Below are positions 1 through 6,551 of a DNA stretch of 21,777 nucleotides, in pieces. A model generated the notes under the pieces. It made no database searches. It saw only the letters and a list, made by a program, of their open reading frames with translations, and had not been told where the DNA came from. Each line of letters starts with the position of its first letter. Within the stretch, counting starts at the first letter, position 1. The stretch comes from JBQCHF01 sp051953655 (GTDB lineage Bacteria > Actinomycetota > Actinomycetes > Motilibacterales > Motilibacteraceae). The translations under genes were made by a program, and so were the position numbers. The stretch is taken from the NCBI GenBank assembly GCA_051953655.1, contig JBQCIO010000089.1, positions 1 through 21,777 of the forward strand. Reading direction: 5' to 3'.

Positions 1-80
1 AACCAACCCCCCTTCCCCCGCCGGGCGGGGGGGGGGGTGTTTTTTTTTTTTTTTTCCCCCCCCCCCCCCGGGCCCCCCTC
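1..80. other. Low-complexity homopolymer edge, probable assembly artefact
   Basis: This stretch consists almost entirely of runs of C, then G, then about 18 T, then C again. Nothing like it occurs elsewhere in the window and it encodes nothing recognisable. In actinobacteria infC normally lies directly upstream of rpmI; its 3' end should be near here but cannot be recognised. I infer a contig end with collapsed or low-quality reads rather than real sequence. Confidence 0.7.
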
Positions 81-118
81 GCGGGTGCTTGTGCTGTGGG
101 AGGCCACCGGCACCCCGC
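81..118 (+). promoter_or_regulatory. Structured leader upstream of rpmI
   Basis: A nested hairpin can be drawn 62 bases before the rpmI start. The outer arm GCGGGTGC (81-88) pairs with GCACCCCGC (110-118) with one bulged C, and the inner arm GTGG (96-99) pairs with CCAC (104-107) around a GAGG loop. The operon position suits an attenuator or an L20-type autoregulatory leader. It could equally be the tail of infC or a chance GC-rich fold, and the neighbouring sequence is of poor quality. Confidence 0.3.
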
Positions 119-179
119 ACGCACCGTCCCGCACCCCCGCCGGGCGGCAGGACGGCGACCACGAGGAGACACGGCTGCC

Positions 180-374
180 ATGCCGAAGATGAAGACCCAC
201 AGCGGCGCGAAGAAGCGCTTCAAGCTCAGCGGCGCCGGCAAGGTCGTCCGCCAGCGCGCCAACCACGTCCACAAGTTCGAGGAGAAGACGTCGCGGCACA
301 GCCGCCGGCTGGCCGTCGACGTCGTCGTCGCTCCCGCGGACGCGAAGAAGATCAAGAAGCTGCTCGCGAAGTAG
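180..374 (+). CDS. rpmI: 50S ribosomal protein L35
   Basis: This 64-residue protein is bL35, a small basic component of the large ribosomal subunit that contacts 23S rRNA. It starts MPKMKTHSGAKKRFKLSG, the family signature, and ends in a lysine-rich KKIKKLLAK tail. Length is normal for the family. The ATG is preceded by GAGGAG (163-168), eleven bases upstream. It is followed 34 bases later by rplT, the usual partner, and the two are almost certainly one transcript. The expected upstream gene infC is not visible because the window edge is low-complexity. Identification is secure. Confidence 0.97.
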   Translation: MPKMKTHSGAKKRFKLSGAGKVVRQRANHVHKFEEKTSRHSRRLAVDVVVAPADAKKIKKLLAK

Positions 375-408
375 TCCGCGACCCCATACCTGAAATCGGA
401 GCACTCCA

Positions 409-789
409 GTGGCACGCGTCAAGAGCGCCGTCAACGCGCAGAAGAAGCGCCGCACCACCCTCGAGCGGGCCAGCGGCTACCGCGGTCAGCGGTCCCGCCT
501 CTACCGGAAGGCGAAGGAGCAGGTCACCCACTCCCTCGTCTACGCCTACCGCGACCGCAAGCAGCGCAAGGGCGACTTCCGCCAGCTGTGGATCCAGCGG
601 ATCAACGCCGCGGCCCGGCAGAACGGCCTGACCTACAACCGCTTCATCCAGGGCCTGAAGGCTGCGGGTGTCGAGGTCGACCGGCGCATGCTCGCCGAGC
701 TCGCGGTCAACGACGCCGCGGCGTTCGCCGGCCTGGTCGAGGTCGCCAAGGCGGCCCTGCCGGCCGACCGCAACGCGCCCGCCGCCTGA
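409..789 (+). CDS. rplT: 50S ribosomal protein L20
   Basis: This 126-residue protein is bL20, an early-binding 23S rRNA assembly protein of the large subunit. It shows the typical MARVKSAVNAQKKRR start, the long basic N-terminal extension with RASGYRGQRSRLYRKAKEQ, and the globular part with WIQRINAAARQNGLTYNRFI. The start is GTG at 409, with GGAG (398-401) seven bases upstream. The alanine-rich C-terminus is slightly longer than in E. coli L20 (118 residues), as is common in actinobacteria. In some bacteria L20 represses its own operon; a structured segment upstream of rpmI could be relevant but is unproven here. Confidence 0.97.
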   Translation: MARVKSAVNAQKKRRTTLERASGYRGQRSRLYRKAKEQVTHSLVYAYRDRKQRKGDFRQLWIQRINAAARQNGLTYNRFIQGLKAAGVEVDRRMLAELAVNDAAAFAGLVEVAKAALPADRNAPAA

Positions 790-829
790 CCCGGTCGCGC
801 GGACACCGCAGAACAGCAGCACCTGACGC

Positions 830-1672
830 ATGGCGAGCCCCGAGCTGACCTCCCCCCGCGCCCCGCGGGTGGCGGCCGCTCGGCGGCTCGCCAAGCGTGC
901 TTTCCGGGCCCAGGACCGCAAGTTCCTCGCCGAGGGACCGCAGGCGGTCCGTGAGGCCCTCGCCGTCGAGCCGGGCACCCCGGGCGCCGCGCTGGAGGTG
1001 TTCGTCACCGCCGAGGCCGCCGCCCGGCACCCCGAGCTCGTCAACGCTGCCGGCGCCGCCGGCCTGCCGGTCCACCGGGCCAGCGGCGAGGTCATGGCGG
1101 CCATCGCCCAGACCGTCACCCCGCAGGGGATCGTCGCGGTCTGCTCGCTGCTCGACCGCGACCTCGACGACGTGCTGGCCACCCGCCCCCGCCTGGTCGC
1201 CGTGCTCGCGCACGTGCGCGACCCGGGCAACGCCGGCACCGTCATCCGCGCCGCGGACGCCGCCGGCGCCGAGGCGGTCGTGCTCACCGACGCCAGCGTC
1301 GACGTCTACAACGGCAAGTGCGTGCGGGCCACCGCCGGCTCGCTGTTCCACGTCCCGGTCGTCACCGGCGTCCCGCTGGCCCGGGCCGTCGACGCCCTGC
1401 GCGCGGCCGGGCTGTCCGTCCTGGCCGCCGACGGCGCGGGGGAGCCGGACCTGGACGCCGTGCTCGACGCGGGCCGGCTGGCCGCCCCCACCGCCTGGGT
1501 CTTCGGCAACGAGGCCTGGGGCCTGCCGCCGGAGGACCGGGCGCTGGCCGACGACGTCGTCCGCGTCCCGATCCACGGCTCCGCCGAGAGCCTGAACCTG
1601 GCCACCGCCGCCGCGGTCTGCCTCTACGCCTCCGCCCGCGCCCAGCGCGCTCCCGGCGGCTGCCGCCGCTGA
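830..1672 (+). CDS. TrmH/SpoU-family rRNA 2'-O-methyltransferase (TsnR-like)
   Basis: This 280-residue protein is a SPOUT methyltransferase that transfers a methyl group from S-adenosylmethionine to a ribose 2'-OH, probably in 23S rRNA. An N-terminal substrate-binding domain (about 1-110, with KFLAEGPQAVREAL) precedes the knotted catalytic domain. The three family motifs are visible: DPGNAGTVIRAADAAG (131-146) with the catalytic arginine, VFGNEAWGL (224-232), and VPIHGSAESLNLATAAAV (246-263) forming the knot. It follows rplT by 40 bases, the same place as M. tuberculosis Rv1644 (tsnR). The ATG at 830 has no good ribosome binding site. Substrate position is not readable from sequence; resistance to thiostrepton-type drugs should not be assumed. 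Confidence 0.9.
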   Translation: MASPELTSPRAPRVAAARRLAKRAFRAQDRKFLAEGPQAVREALAVEPGTPGAALEVFVTAEAAARHPELVNAAGAAGLPVHRASGEVMAAIAQTVTPQGIVAVCSLLDRDLDDVLATRPRLVAVLAHVRDPGNAGTVIRAADAAGAEAVVLTDASVDVYNGKCVRATAGSLFHVPVVTGVPLARAVDALRAAGLSVLAADGAGEPDLDAVLDAGRLAAPTAWVFGNEAWGLPPEDRALADDVVRVPIHGSAESLNLATAAAVCLYASARAQRAPGGCRR

Positions 1673-1698
1673 CCGGCTGATCCCGCGCCTCGGGGCTC

Positions 1699-1724
1699 CC
1701 GGCGCCGCCTGGGTTGCCGGTTTT
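1699..1724 (+). terminator. Weak terminator-like hairpin after the methylase gene
   Basis: CCGGC (1699-1703) can pair with GCCGG (1716-1720), followed directly by TTTT. The stem is only five or six pairs with a 12-base loop, so this is a weak candidate. The T run is also part of an inverted-repeat arm described separately. Confidence 0.3.
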
Positions 1725-1812
1725 GCGCACACACCTCCCTCGCTGGGCCAGGTGTGTCGTGCAACTGTCAGGCCGACATGCCGCGACCAGGGCCCCGGCT
1801 GTGTGCGCAAAA
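1721..1812. repeat. Perfect 13-bp inverted repeat with a third related copy between its arms
   Basis: TTTTGCGCACACA (1721-1733) is the exact reverse complement of TGTGTGCGCAAAA (1800-1812), with 66 bases between. A third, diverged copy, AGGTGTGTCGTGCAAC, lies at 1750-1765. Its AGGTGTGT also pairs with ACACACCT (1729-1736), giving an eight-pair hairpin with a 13-base loop. The unit read on either strand is roughly NGSTGTGTGCGCAAAA. The location, upstream of a regulator and exporter, suggests binding sites for an unidentified DNA-binding protein. No known actinobacterial operator I can name matches. Confidence 0.55.
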
Positions 1813-1864
1813 GGGTCACGGCCCGGTCACGACGGCGCCGGCGAGCAGACTCACAAAGAAACGC

Positions 1865-1893
1865 TTGCAAAGATATCTTTGAGAGCGCAGACT
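1865..1893 (+). promoter_or_regulatory. Putative promoter and palindromic operator of the regulator/exporter pair
   Basis: CAAAGATATCTTTG (1868-1881) is a perfect 14-bp palindrome; with outer GCT (1863-1865) and AGC (1884-1886) it forms a 24-bp imperfect palindrome. It overlaps a -35-like TTGCAA (1865-1870), and 17 bases later there is a -10-like CAGACT (1888-1893), six bases before the GTG start at 1900. A dimeric regulator bound here would cover the promoter, so autorepression by the downstream winged-helix protein is the simplest reading. This is inference from geometry. Confidence 0.5.
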
Positions 1894-1899
1894 CCTCTC

Positions 1900-2556
1900 G
1901 TGCCCGACACAACACGCATCGCCCGACCCCTCGGTGACTCTCCCGCCGACGACCTCGAGCTCCAGCCGGCCCAGCTCAAGGGCATCGCGCACCCGCTGCG
2001 GGTGCGGCTGCTCGGGCTGCTCCGGGTGGATGGGCCTTCCACCGCCACGCGCCTCGCCGAACGGGTCGGGGAGTCCAGCGGGTCGACCAGCTACCACTTG
2101 CGCCAGCTCGCCGCCCACGGCTTCATCACCCCCTGCGACCCGCCCGAGGACGAGCCGCGGGGGGCGGGAGCGGCCCGGGAGAAGTGGTGGCGGGCCGGGC
2201 ACCGGCGGACCCGCTTCGCCGCGCCGGAGCGTGCGCCCGGGGAGGAGGTCGGTGAGGCCGACGTGCTGGCCGAGGAGTACCTGCGCAGCGTCGCCGCGGT
2301 GAACCACGGGCAGGTGCTGGAGTGGCTGGCCGCCTCCGCCGACCTGCCGGCGTCGTGGCGGAACGCCGGCACGCTCAGCGACATCACCCTCCGGCTCACC
2401 CGTGAGCAGTGCGACCGGCTGCGGCAGCAGCTGAGCGAGCTGATCACGTCCTACGACCGCGAGCACCCCGCCGACGCCCCGGACGAGCGCGAGGACAGCG
2501 AGCGGGTGGTCGTCCAGTGGCAGGTGCTGCCCTTCCCGCCGCGGGACCAGCCGTGA
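1900..2556 (+). CDS. ArsR-family winged-helix transcriptional regulator
   Basis: This 218-residue protein has a winged helix-turn-helix at about 25-80 (LKGIAHPLRVRLLGLL, then STATRLAERVGESSGSTSYHLRQLAAHGFI), typical of the HTH_20 branch of ArsR-like regulators. It lacks the ELCVCDL metal site, so it is probably not a metal sensor. The C-terminal half (about 95-218, with EKWWRAGHRRTRF) is a presumed dimer or ligand domain. The frame is open further upstream, but I chose GTG 1900 because the homology begins after it and a promoter-like -10 lies six bases before it. There is no clear ribosome binding site, so the mRNA may be leaderless. Its stop overlaps the exporter's GTG start, so the two are translationally coupled and it probably controls that gene. 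Confidence 0.8.
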   Translation: MPDTTRIARPLGDSPADDLELQPAQLKGIAHPLRVRLLGLLRVDGPSTATRLAERVGESSGSTSYHLRQLAAHGFITPCDPPEDEPRGAGAAREKWWRAGHRRTRFAAPERAPGEEVGEADVLAEEYLRSVAAVNHGQVLEWLAASADLPASWRNAGTLSDITLRLTREQCDRLRQQLSELITSYDREHPADAPDEREDSERVVVQWQVLPFPPRDQP

Positions 2557-3896
2557 GCAGCCGTCGCGGCCTCGTCGGCCTGTACGTCGCGCAGGCGGTG
2601 TCCACCACCGGCACCCGGATGTCGCTGCTGGCTCTGCCGGTCTTCGTCTTCCTCACCACCGGCAGCGCCCTGCGCACCGGCCTGGTCGGCTTCGCCGAGA
2701 TGCTGCCCTACGTCCTGCTCAAGCTGTTCGGCGGACCGCTGGTGGACCGCCTCGGCCCCTGGCGGGCCAGCGTCGGCAGCGACCTCGCCGCCGCGGTCGT
2801 CGTCGGCGCGGTCCCGCTGCTGCACGCGATGCACGTGCTGTCCTTCCCGGTCCTGCTCGCCCTCGTCGCGCTCGCCGGCGCCCTGCGCGCGCCGGGGGAC
2901 GGTGCCAAGTCCGTGCTGCTGCCCGCCGTGGTGGCGCGGGCCGGGGTGCCGATGGAGCGCGCGGTGGGCCTGAGCGACGGCGTCAGCCGGCTCGCCACCA
3001 TGCTCGGCGCCCCGCTCGGCGGTGCGCTGGTGGGTGTGCTCGGGGCGCCCTGGGTGCTGGTCATCGACGCCGCCTCCTTCGCCGTCGGGGCCGTCGTCGT
3101 CGGCTGCCTCGTGGACAGCGCGCCCGGTCCCGAGAGCGTCGAGTCGACCTCGGGCGGGGGGCTGCGCGCCTACGCCGAGCAGATGCGCGAGGGCTTCGCC
3201 TTCCTGCGCGGGCAGCCGTTCCTGCGCGCGGCAGCGGGCATGGTCGCGGCCACCAACCTGCTCGACGCCGCGGTCACCGCCGTGCTGCTGCCGGTGTGGG
3301 CACTGACCCGCTACGGCGAGCAGCGCGGACCGGCCGCGCTGGGGCTCGTGCTGGCCGTGTTCGGCGCCGGTGCGGTGGCGGGCACCGCCGTCATGGCCGC
3401 GGTCGGGCACCGCCTGCCGCGCCGGCTCACCTACGCCACCGCGTTCCTCGTCGGCGGCGCCCCCAAGATCCTCGTCCTCGCCCTGCCGGTGCCGCTGGTC
3501 GTGGTGGTCGCGGTCAGCGCCGTCTGCGGCCTGGCCGGAGGCGCGATCAACCCGCTGCTGGCCGCCGCCGAGTACGAGCGCATCCCTCCGGCGCTGCAGG
3601 CCCGCGTGCTGGGAGCCGTGGGCGGCCTGGCCTGGGCGGGCATCCCGCTGGGCGGCCTGCTCGGCGGCTGGGCGGTGGGCGGGCTCGGCCTGCCGGTCGC
3701 CGCGGCGGTCGTCGGCGGGCTGTACCTGACCGCGACCCTCGACCCGTGGGTCCGCCCCGCCTGGCGCGACATGGAGCGTCGGCCGGTCCAGCCCCTCGTC
3801 ATCGTCGAGCCGGCACAGTCGGTGCAGCCGGACCGGAACGAAGCCGCGCACGAGCCGGTCCCGGTGGAGAACGCCACAAGCCGGACACGCGGGTAG
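2553..3896 (+). CDS. MFS transporter, EntS/MFS_3-like exporter
   Basis: This 447-residue protein is a major facilitator superfamily permease with about 11 or 12 hydrophobic segments, so it is an inner-membrane secondary transporter. The first helices carry GLVGLYVAQAVSTTGTRMS and the loop after helix 2 has FGGPLVDRLGPWR, the position of the MFS motif A. A cytoplasmic loop follows helix 6 (about 190-220), and a hydrophilic tail of about 45 residues ends the protein. Relatives of this type export siderophores or small hydrophobic drugs, but the substrate cannot be read here. The GTG at 2553 overlaps the regulator stop (GTGA), a typical regulator-pump pair. Starts further upstream would overlap the regulator and add non-membrane sequence, so I rejected them. 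Confidence 0.85.
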   Translation: MSSRRGLVGLYVAQAVSTTGTRMSLLALPVFVFLTTGSALRTGLVGFAEMLPYVLLKLFGGPLVDRLGPWRASVGSDLAAAVVVGAVPLLHAMHVLSFPVLLALVALAGALRAPGDGAKSVLLPAVVARAGVPMERAVGLSDGVSRLATMLGAPLGGALVGVLGAPWVLVIDAASFAVGAVVVGCLVDSAPGPESVESTSGGGLRAYAEQMREGFAFLRGQPFLRAAAGMVAATNLLDAAVTAVLLPVWALTRYGEQRGPAALGLVLAVFGAGAVAGTAVMAAVGHRLPRRLTYATAFLVGGAPKILVLALPVPLVVVVAVSAVCGLAGGAINPLLAAAEYERIPPALQARVLGAVGGLAWAGIPLGGLLGGWAVGGLGLPVAAAVVGGLYLTATLDPWVRPAWRDMERRPVQPLVIVEPAQSVQPDRNEAAHEPVPVENATSRTRG

Positions 3897-3899
3897 TCT
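3894..3899 (+). promoter_or_regulatory. -10 element for a leaderless histidine kinase mRNA
   Basis: TAGTCT lies exactly six bases before the GTG at 3906, so transcription would begin at or next to the start codon. It overlaps the stop codon of the exporter. No Shine-Dalgarno sequence is visible and no good -35 is seen. Confidence 0.5.
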
Positions 3900-3905
3900 C
3901 CCCGC

Positions 3906-5015
3906 GTGGACACGGCACGGGGTGGCGCGCGGGAGGCTCTCCCGCCGCGCGCCCCGGCGGACCCGGTCGACTGGGAGCAGCTGCCCGACGGCATCGTCGT
4001 GGCCGACGCCGACGGCGTCGTCACCGTGTTCACCCGGGCGGCCGAGCGGATCACCGGCCTGCGCGCGGCCGACGCGCTCGGCAAGCACCTCGAGGACGCC
4101 CTGCCGCTGGCCGACACCGAGGGCCGCAGCTGGTGGTCCTGCGTGAACCCGTGGGGCGGGCTGCCCACCCGCAGCGGGCACCCCGAGCGGCTGCTGCTGC
4201 TCCCCGGGGGTGGCGAGGCGCTGGTCACGTCCCGGTTCGTACGCCCCGGTCCGGGCCGGCCGGTCCAGCGCGTGGTCGTCGCCCTGCGCGGCACCAGGGC
4301 GCGTCAGCGCGAGGAGCTCAGCCGCGCCGAGCTGGTCAGCACGGTCGCCCACGAGCTGCGCTCGCCGCTCACCAGTGTCAAGGGCTTCACCGCCACCCTG
4401 CTGGCCAAGTGGGAGCGGTTCAGCGACGAGCAGAAGCGGCTCATGCTCGAGACCGTCGACGCCGACGCCGACCGGGTCACCCGCCTGATCACCGAGCTGC
4501 TCGACATCGCCCGGATCGACTCCGGTCGGCTCACCGTCCGACGCCAGCCGGTCGACGTCGACGACGTCGTCGAGCGGCACGTCGAAGGGCTGGTGGCCAG
4601 CGGCGAGCGGCGCGAGCGGTTCGTCGTCGACGTCCGGCGCCCGCTGCCCGAGCTGTGGGCCGACGTCGACAAGCTGGACCAGGTGCTGGCCAACCTGCTC
4701 GGCAACGCGGTCAACCACGGCGGCGGCACCGTCACCGTCCTGGTGCAGGCCGACGACGACGACCCCGCGGCCACCCGGGTCACGGTCATGGACGAGGGCG
4801 ACGGCATCCCGGCCGAGCAGCAGGCCCGCGTGTTCACCAAGTGGTGGCGCAGCGGCAAGCGCGGTGGCACCGGGCTCGGCCTCTACATCTGCCGCGGCCT
4901 CTTGGAGGCCCACGGCGGCAGCATCACCCTCGGCGAGGCGCCCGGCGGCGGCGCGCTGTTCCGGTTCGTGCTGCCCGCGGGGGTGCCGGAGATGCCGGAG
5001 ACGATCCCGGGCTGA
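3906..5015 (+). CDS. Soluble PAS-domain sensor histidine kinase
   Basis: This 369-residue protein senses a signal and autophosphorylates a histidine. A PAS domain spans about 22-130 (WEQLPDGIVVADADGVVTVF is the canonical PAS start), a HisKA dimerisation domain about 138-205 with VAHELRSPLTSVKGF and phospho-acceptor H149, and a HATPase_c domain about 245-357. The ATP site is complete: N-box NLLGNAVNHGG (263-273), G1 DEGDGIP (297-303 region), F-box FTKWW (310-314) and G2 GGTGLGLYI (320-328). There are no membrane helices, so the signal is probably cytoplasmic. No response regulator is encoded nearby, making it an orphan kinase. The start at GTG 3906 fits a leaderless mRNA. The ligand is unknown. 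Confidence 0.88.
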   Translation: MDTARGGAREALPPRAPADPVDWEQLPDGIVVADADGVVTVFTRAAERITGLRAADALGKHLEDALPLADTEGRSWWSCVNPWGGLPTRSGHPERLLLLPGGGEALVTSRFVRPGPGRPVQRVVVALRGTRARQREELSRAELVSTVAHELRSPLTSVKGFTATLLAKWERFSDEQKRLMLETVDADADRVTRLITELLDIARIDSGRLTVRRQPVDVDDVVERHVEGLVASGERRERFVVDVRRPLPELWADVDKLDQVLANLLGNAVNHGGGTVTVLVQADDDDPAATRVTVMDEGDGIPAEQQARVFTKWWRSGKRGGTGLGLYICRGLLEAHGGSITLGEAPGGGALFRFVLPAGVPEMPETIPG

Positions 5016-5157
5016 GGCGGGCAGCGCCCTGATGAGCCTGGCGCGTCCTCGTCGGCCGGTGCGGTCGGCGGCGCACGGTCAACGGCGCTGGTGACGGGGG
5101 GAGCCGGGCTGTGGGCGGGTCGTGCGGCCGGCCGGCGGCTTCCAAGATCAGAGTCTC

Positions 5158-5180
5158 ACCCACGGCGAACGAGCGTGGGT
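5158..5180. repeat. 7-bp inverted repeat
   Basis: ACCCACG (5158-5164) is the reverse complement of CGTGGGT (5174-5180), with a nine-base loop. There is no T tract on either side. It may be a structural element of a dispersed repeat. Confidence 0.45.
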
Positions 5181-5350
5181 CTTCGATGCCGGGCGCCCTT
5201 GTCCCATCGGGTCGAACGACGGGTCCCTTCACCCACTCCGGCTGATCATCGCGGTCCGCCGGTCCGCCGTCCGAGCCGCCCCGCGGCCGGCTCCGCCCGT
5301 CACCAGCGTCTTTGACCACGTCCGGAGCTGCGCCGCGAGGCCACGCCGCA

Positions 5351-5394
5351 CCGTCCGAAGGATCGCGACCGATAGGTGTCGATCCTTCGGGCGG
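5351..5394 (+). promoter_or_regulatory. Strong hairpin upstream of pheS
   Basis: CCGAAGGATCG (5355-5365) pairs perfectly with CGATCCTTCGG (5380-5390). The stem extends outward to 5351 and 5394 with one G-U pair, making 15 pairs in all. ACC (5368-5370) and GGT (5375-5377) continue it across a small internal loop to a GATA tip. No T run follows, and it ends 47 bases before the pheS start. It could be a terminator for antisense or kinase transcripts, a protein-binding palindrome, or part of a pheS leader. Confidence 0.55.
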
Positions 5395-5429
5395 CAACGG
5401 AGGCGGCGAGCCCCTCGCGCGCCCCTCAC

Positions 5430-5435
5430 TAGACT
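5430..5435 (+). promoter_or_regulatory. -10 element for a leaderless pheS mRNA
   Basis: TAGACT sits exactly six bases before the GTG start of pheS at 5442, and no ribosome binding site is present. This places the transcription start on the start codon. A -35 consensus is not evident. Confidence 0.55.
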
Positions 5436-5441
5436 CGCCGC

Positions 5442-6551
5442 GTGTCCGCCCCCAACTCGAACTTCGACCCGGTCGAGGTCACCCCGCTGCACGCCGACGA
5501 GGTCGAGCGGGCCCGCGACGCCGCGCTCGCGGCCGTGGCCGCGGCGCCCGACCTCGACGCGCTCAAGGCTGTCCGCCTCGAGCACGCCGGCGACCGCAGC
5601 CCGCTGGCCCTGGCCAACCGCGAGATCGGCGCGCTGCCCCCGGCCGCCAAGGCCGAGGCCGGCAAGCGCGTCGGGCAGGCGCGCGCGGCCGTCAGGCAGG
5701 CGCTGGAGGCACGGCAGGCCGAGCTCGAGGCCGAGCGCGACGCGCGGGTGCTGGTCGAGGAGGCTGTCGACGTCACGCTGCCGGGGGACCGCGCCCCGCG
5801 CGGCGCGCGGCACCCGCTCACCACCGTGCAGGACCTCGTCGCCGACGTCTTCGTGGCCATGGGCTGGGAGGTCGCCGAGGGCCCCGAGCTCGAGACCGAG
5901 TGGTTCAACTTCGACGCGCTCAACCTCGGCCCGGACCACCCCGCGCGCACCATGCAGGACACGTTCTTCGTGGAGTCGCCCGAGGCGCACCTGGTGCTGC
6001 GCACCCACACCTCGCCGGTGCAGGCGCGCACGATGCTCACCCGCACCCCGCCCATCTACGTCGTGTGCCCGGGCCGCACCGTCCGCACCGACGAGCTCGA
6101 CGCCACCCATACCCCGGTGTTCAGCCAGGTCGAGGGCCTCGCGGTGGACGAGGGCCTCACGATGGCCGACCTCAAGGGCACGCTGGACCACTTCGCCTCG
6201 AGCATGTTCGGCGAGGGCATCGTCACGAGGCTGCGCCCGTCGTACTTCCCGTTCACCGAGCCCTCGGCCGAGGTGGACCTGGAGTGCTTCGTCTGCCGCG
6301 GCGCGTCGGTGGGCGACCCGGCCAACCCGTGCCGCACCTGCTCCTCCGAGGGCTGGATCGAGTGGGGCGGCTGCGGCATGGTCAACCCCCGCGTGCTGGT
6401 CGCCTGCGGCATCGACCCGCAGCGCTACCGCGGCTTCGCGTTCGGCATGGGCCTCGAGCGCACCCTGATGTTCCGCCACGGCGTGCAGGACATGCGCGAC
6501 ATGGTCGAGGGCGACGTCCGCTTCGCCCTGCCGTTCGGGATGGAGATCTGA
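5442..6551 (+). CDS. pheS: Phenylalanine--tRNA ligase alpha subunit
   Basis: This 369-residue class II aminoacyl-tRNA synthetase subunit holds the catalytic site of the alpha2-beta2 PheRS, which charges tRNA-Phe. An N-terminal coiled coil (about 15-110) that contacts tRNA precedes the catalytic core. Visible motifs are HPLTTVQDLVADVFVAMG (124-141, motif 1 region), FFVESPEAHLVLRTHTSPVQ (175-194, motif 2 region) and FAFGMGLERTLMFRHG (332-347, motif 3). An insert with C282, C285, C297 and C300 looks like a four-cysteine metal site before the conserved EWGGCGMVNP. The GTG at 5442 follows a -10 box by six bases, suggesting a leaderless mRNA. Its TGA overlaps the pheT ATG by one base. Confidence 0.96.
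   Translation: MSAPNSNFDPVEVTPLHADEVERARDAALAAVAAAPDLDALKAVRLEHAGDRSPLALANREIGALPPAAKAEAGKRVGQARAAVRQALEARQAELEAERDARVLVEEAVDVTLPGDRAPRGARHPLTTVQDLVADVFVAMGWEVAEGPELETEWFNFDALNLGPDHPARTMQDTFFVESPEAHLVLRTHTSPVQARTMLTRTPPIYVVCPGRTVRTDELDATHTPVFSQVEGLAVDEGLTMADLKGTLDHFASSMFGEGIVTRLRPSYFPFTEPSAEVDLECFVCRGASVGDPANPCRTCSSEGWIEWGGCGMVNPRVLVACGIDPQRYRGFAFGMGLERTLMFRHGVQDMRDMVEGDVRFALPFGMEI

Larger units (their letters stand above)
5016..5441. other. 426-base gap without a convincing gene
   Basis: No open frame here has the third-position G/C bias of the neighbours. A minus-strand frame starting with TTG at 5397 continues into the kinase gene, but it has mixed codon use and no recognisable domain. 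The gap holds a hairpin at 5158-5180, a second, much stronger one at 5351-5394, and the pheS -10 element near its end. The part 5140-5320 looks compositionally different from the flanking genes and may be a dispersed intergenic repeat or a decayed gene. Confidence 0.6.

Noticed and set aside
2451..4913. An 820-codon open frame on the minus strand opposite the exporter and kinase
   Set aside because: It is antisense to two genes with clear domains, and such long open shadows are expected in very GC-rich DNA. Its sequence is low-complexity and has no domain.
5104..5397. Minus-strand frame starting with TTG in the kinase-pheS gap
   Set aside because: Codon third positions are mixed, there is no recognised domain, and the frame runs on into the kinase gene. 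It is kept only as an unexplained segment.
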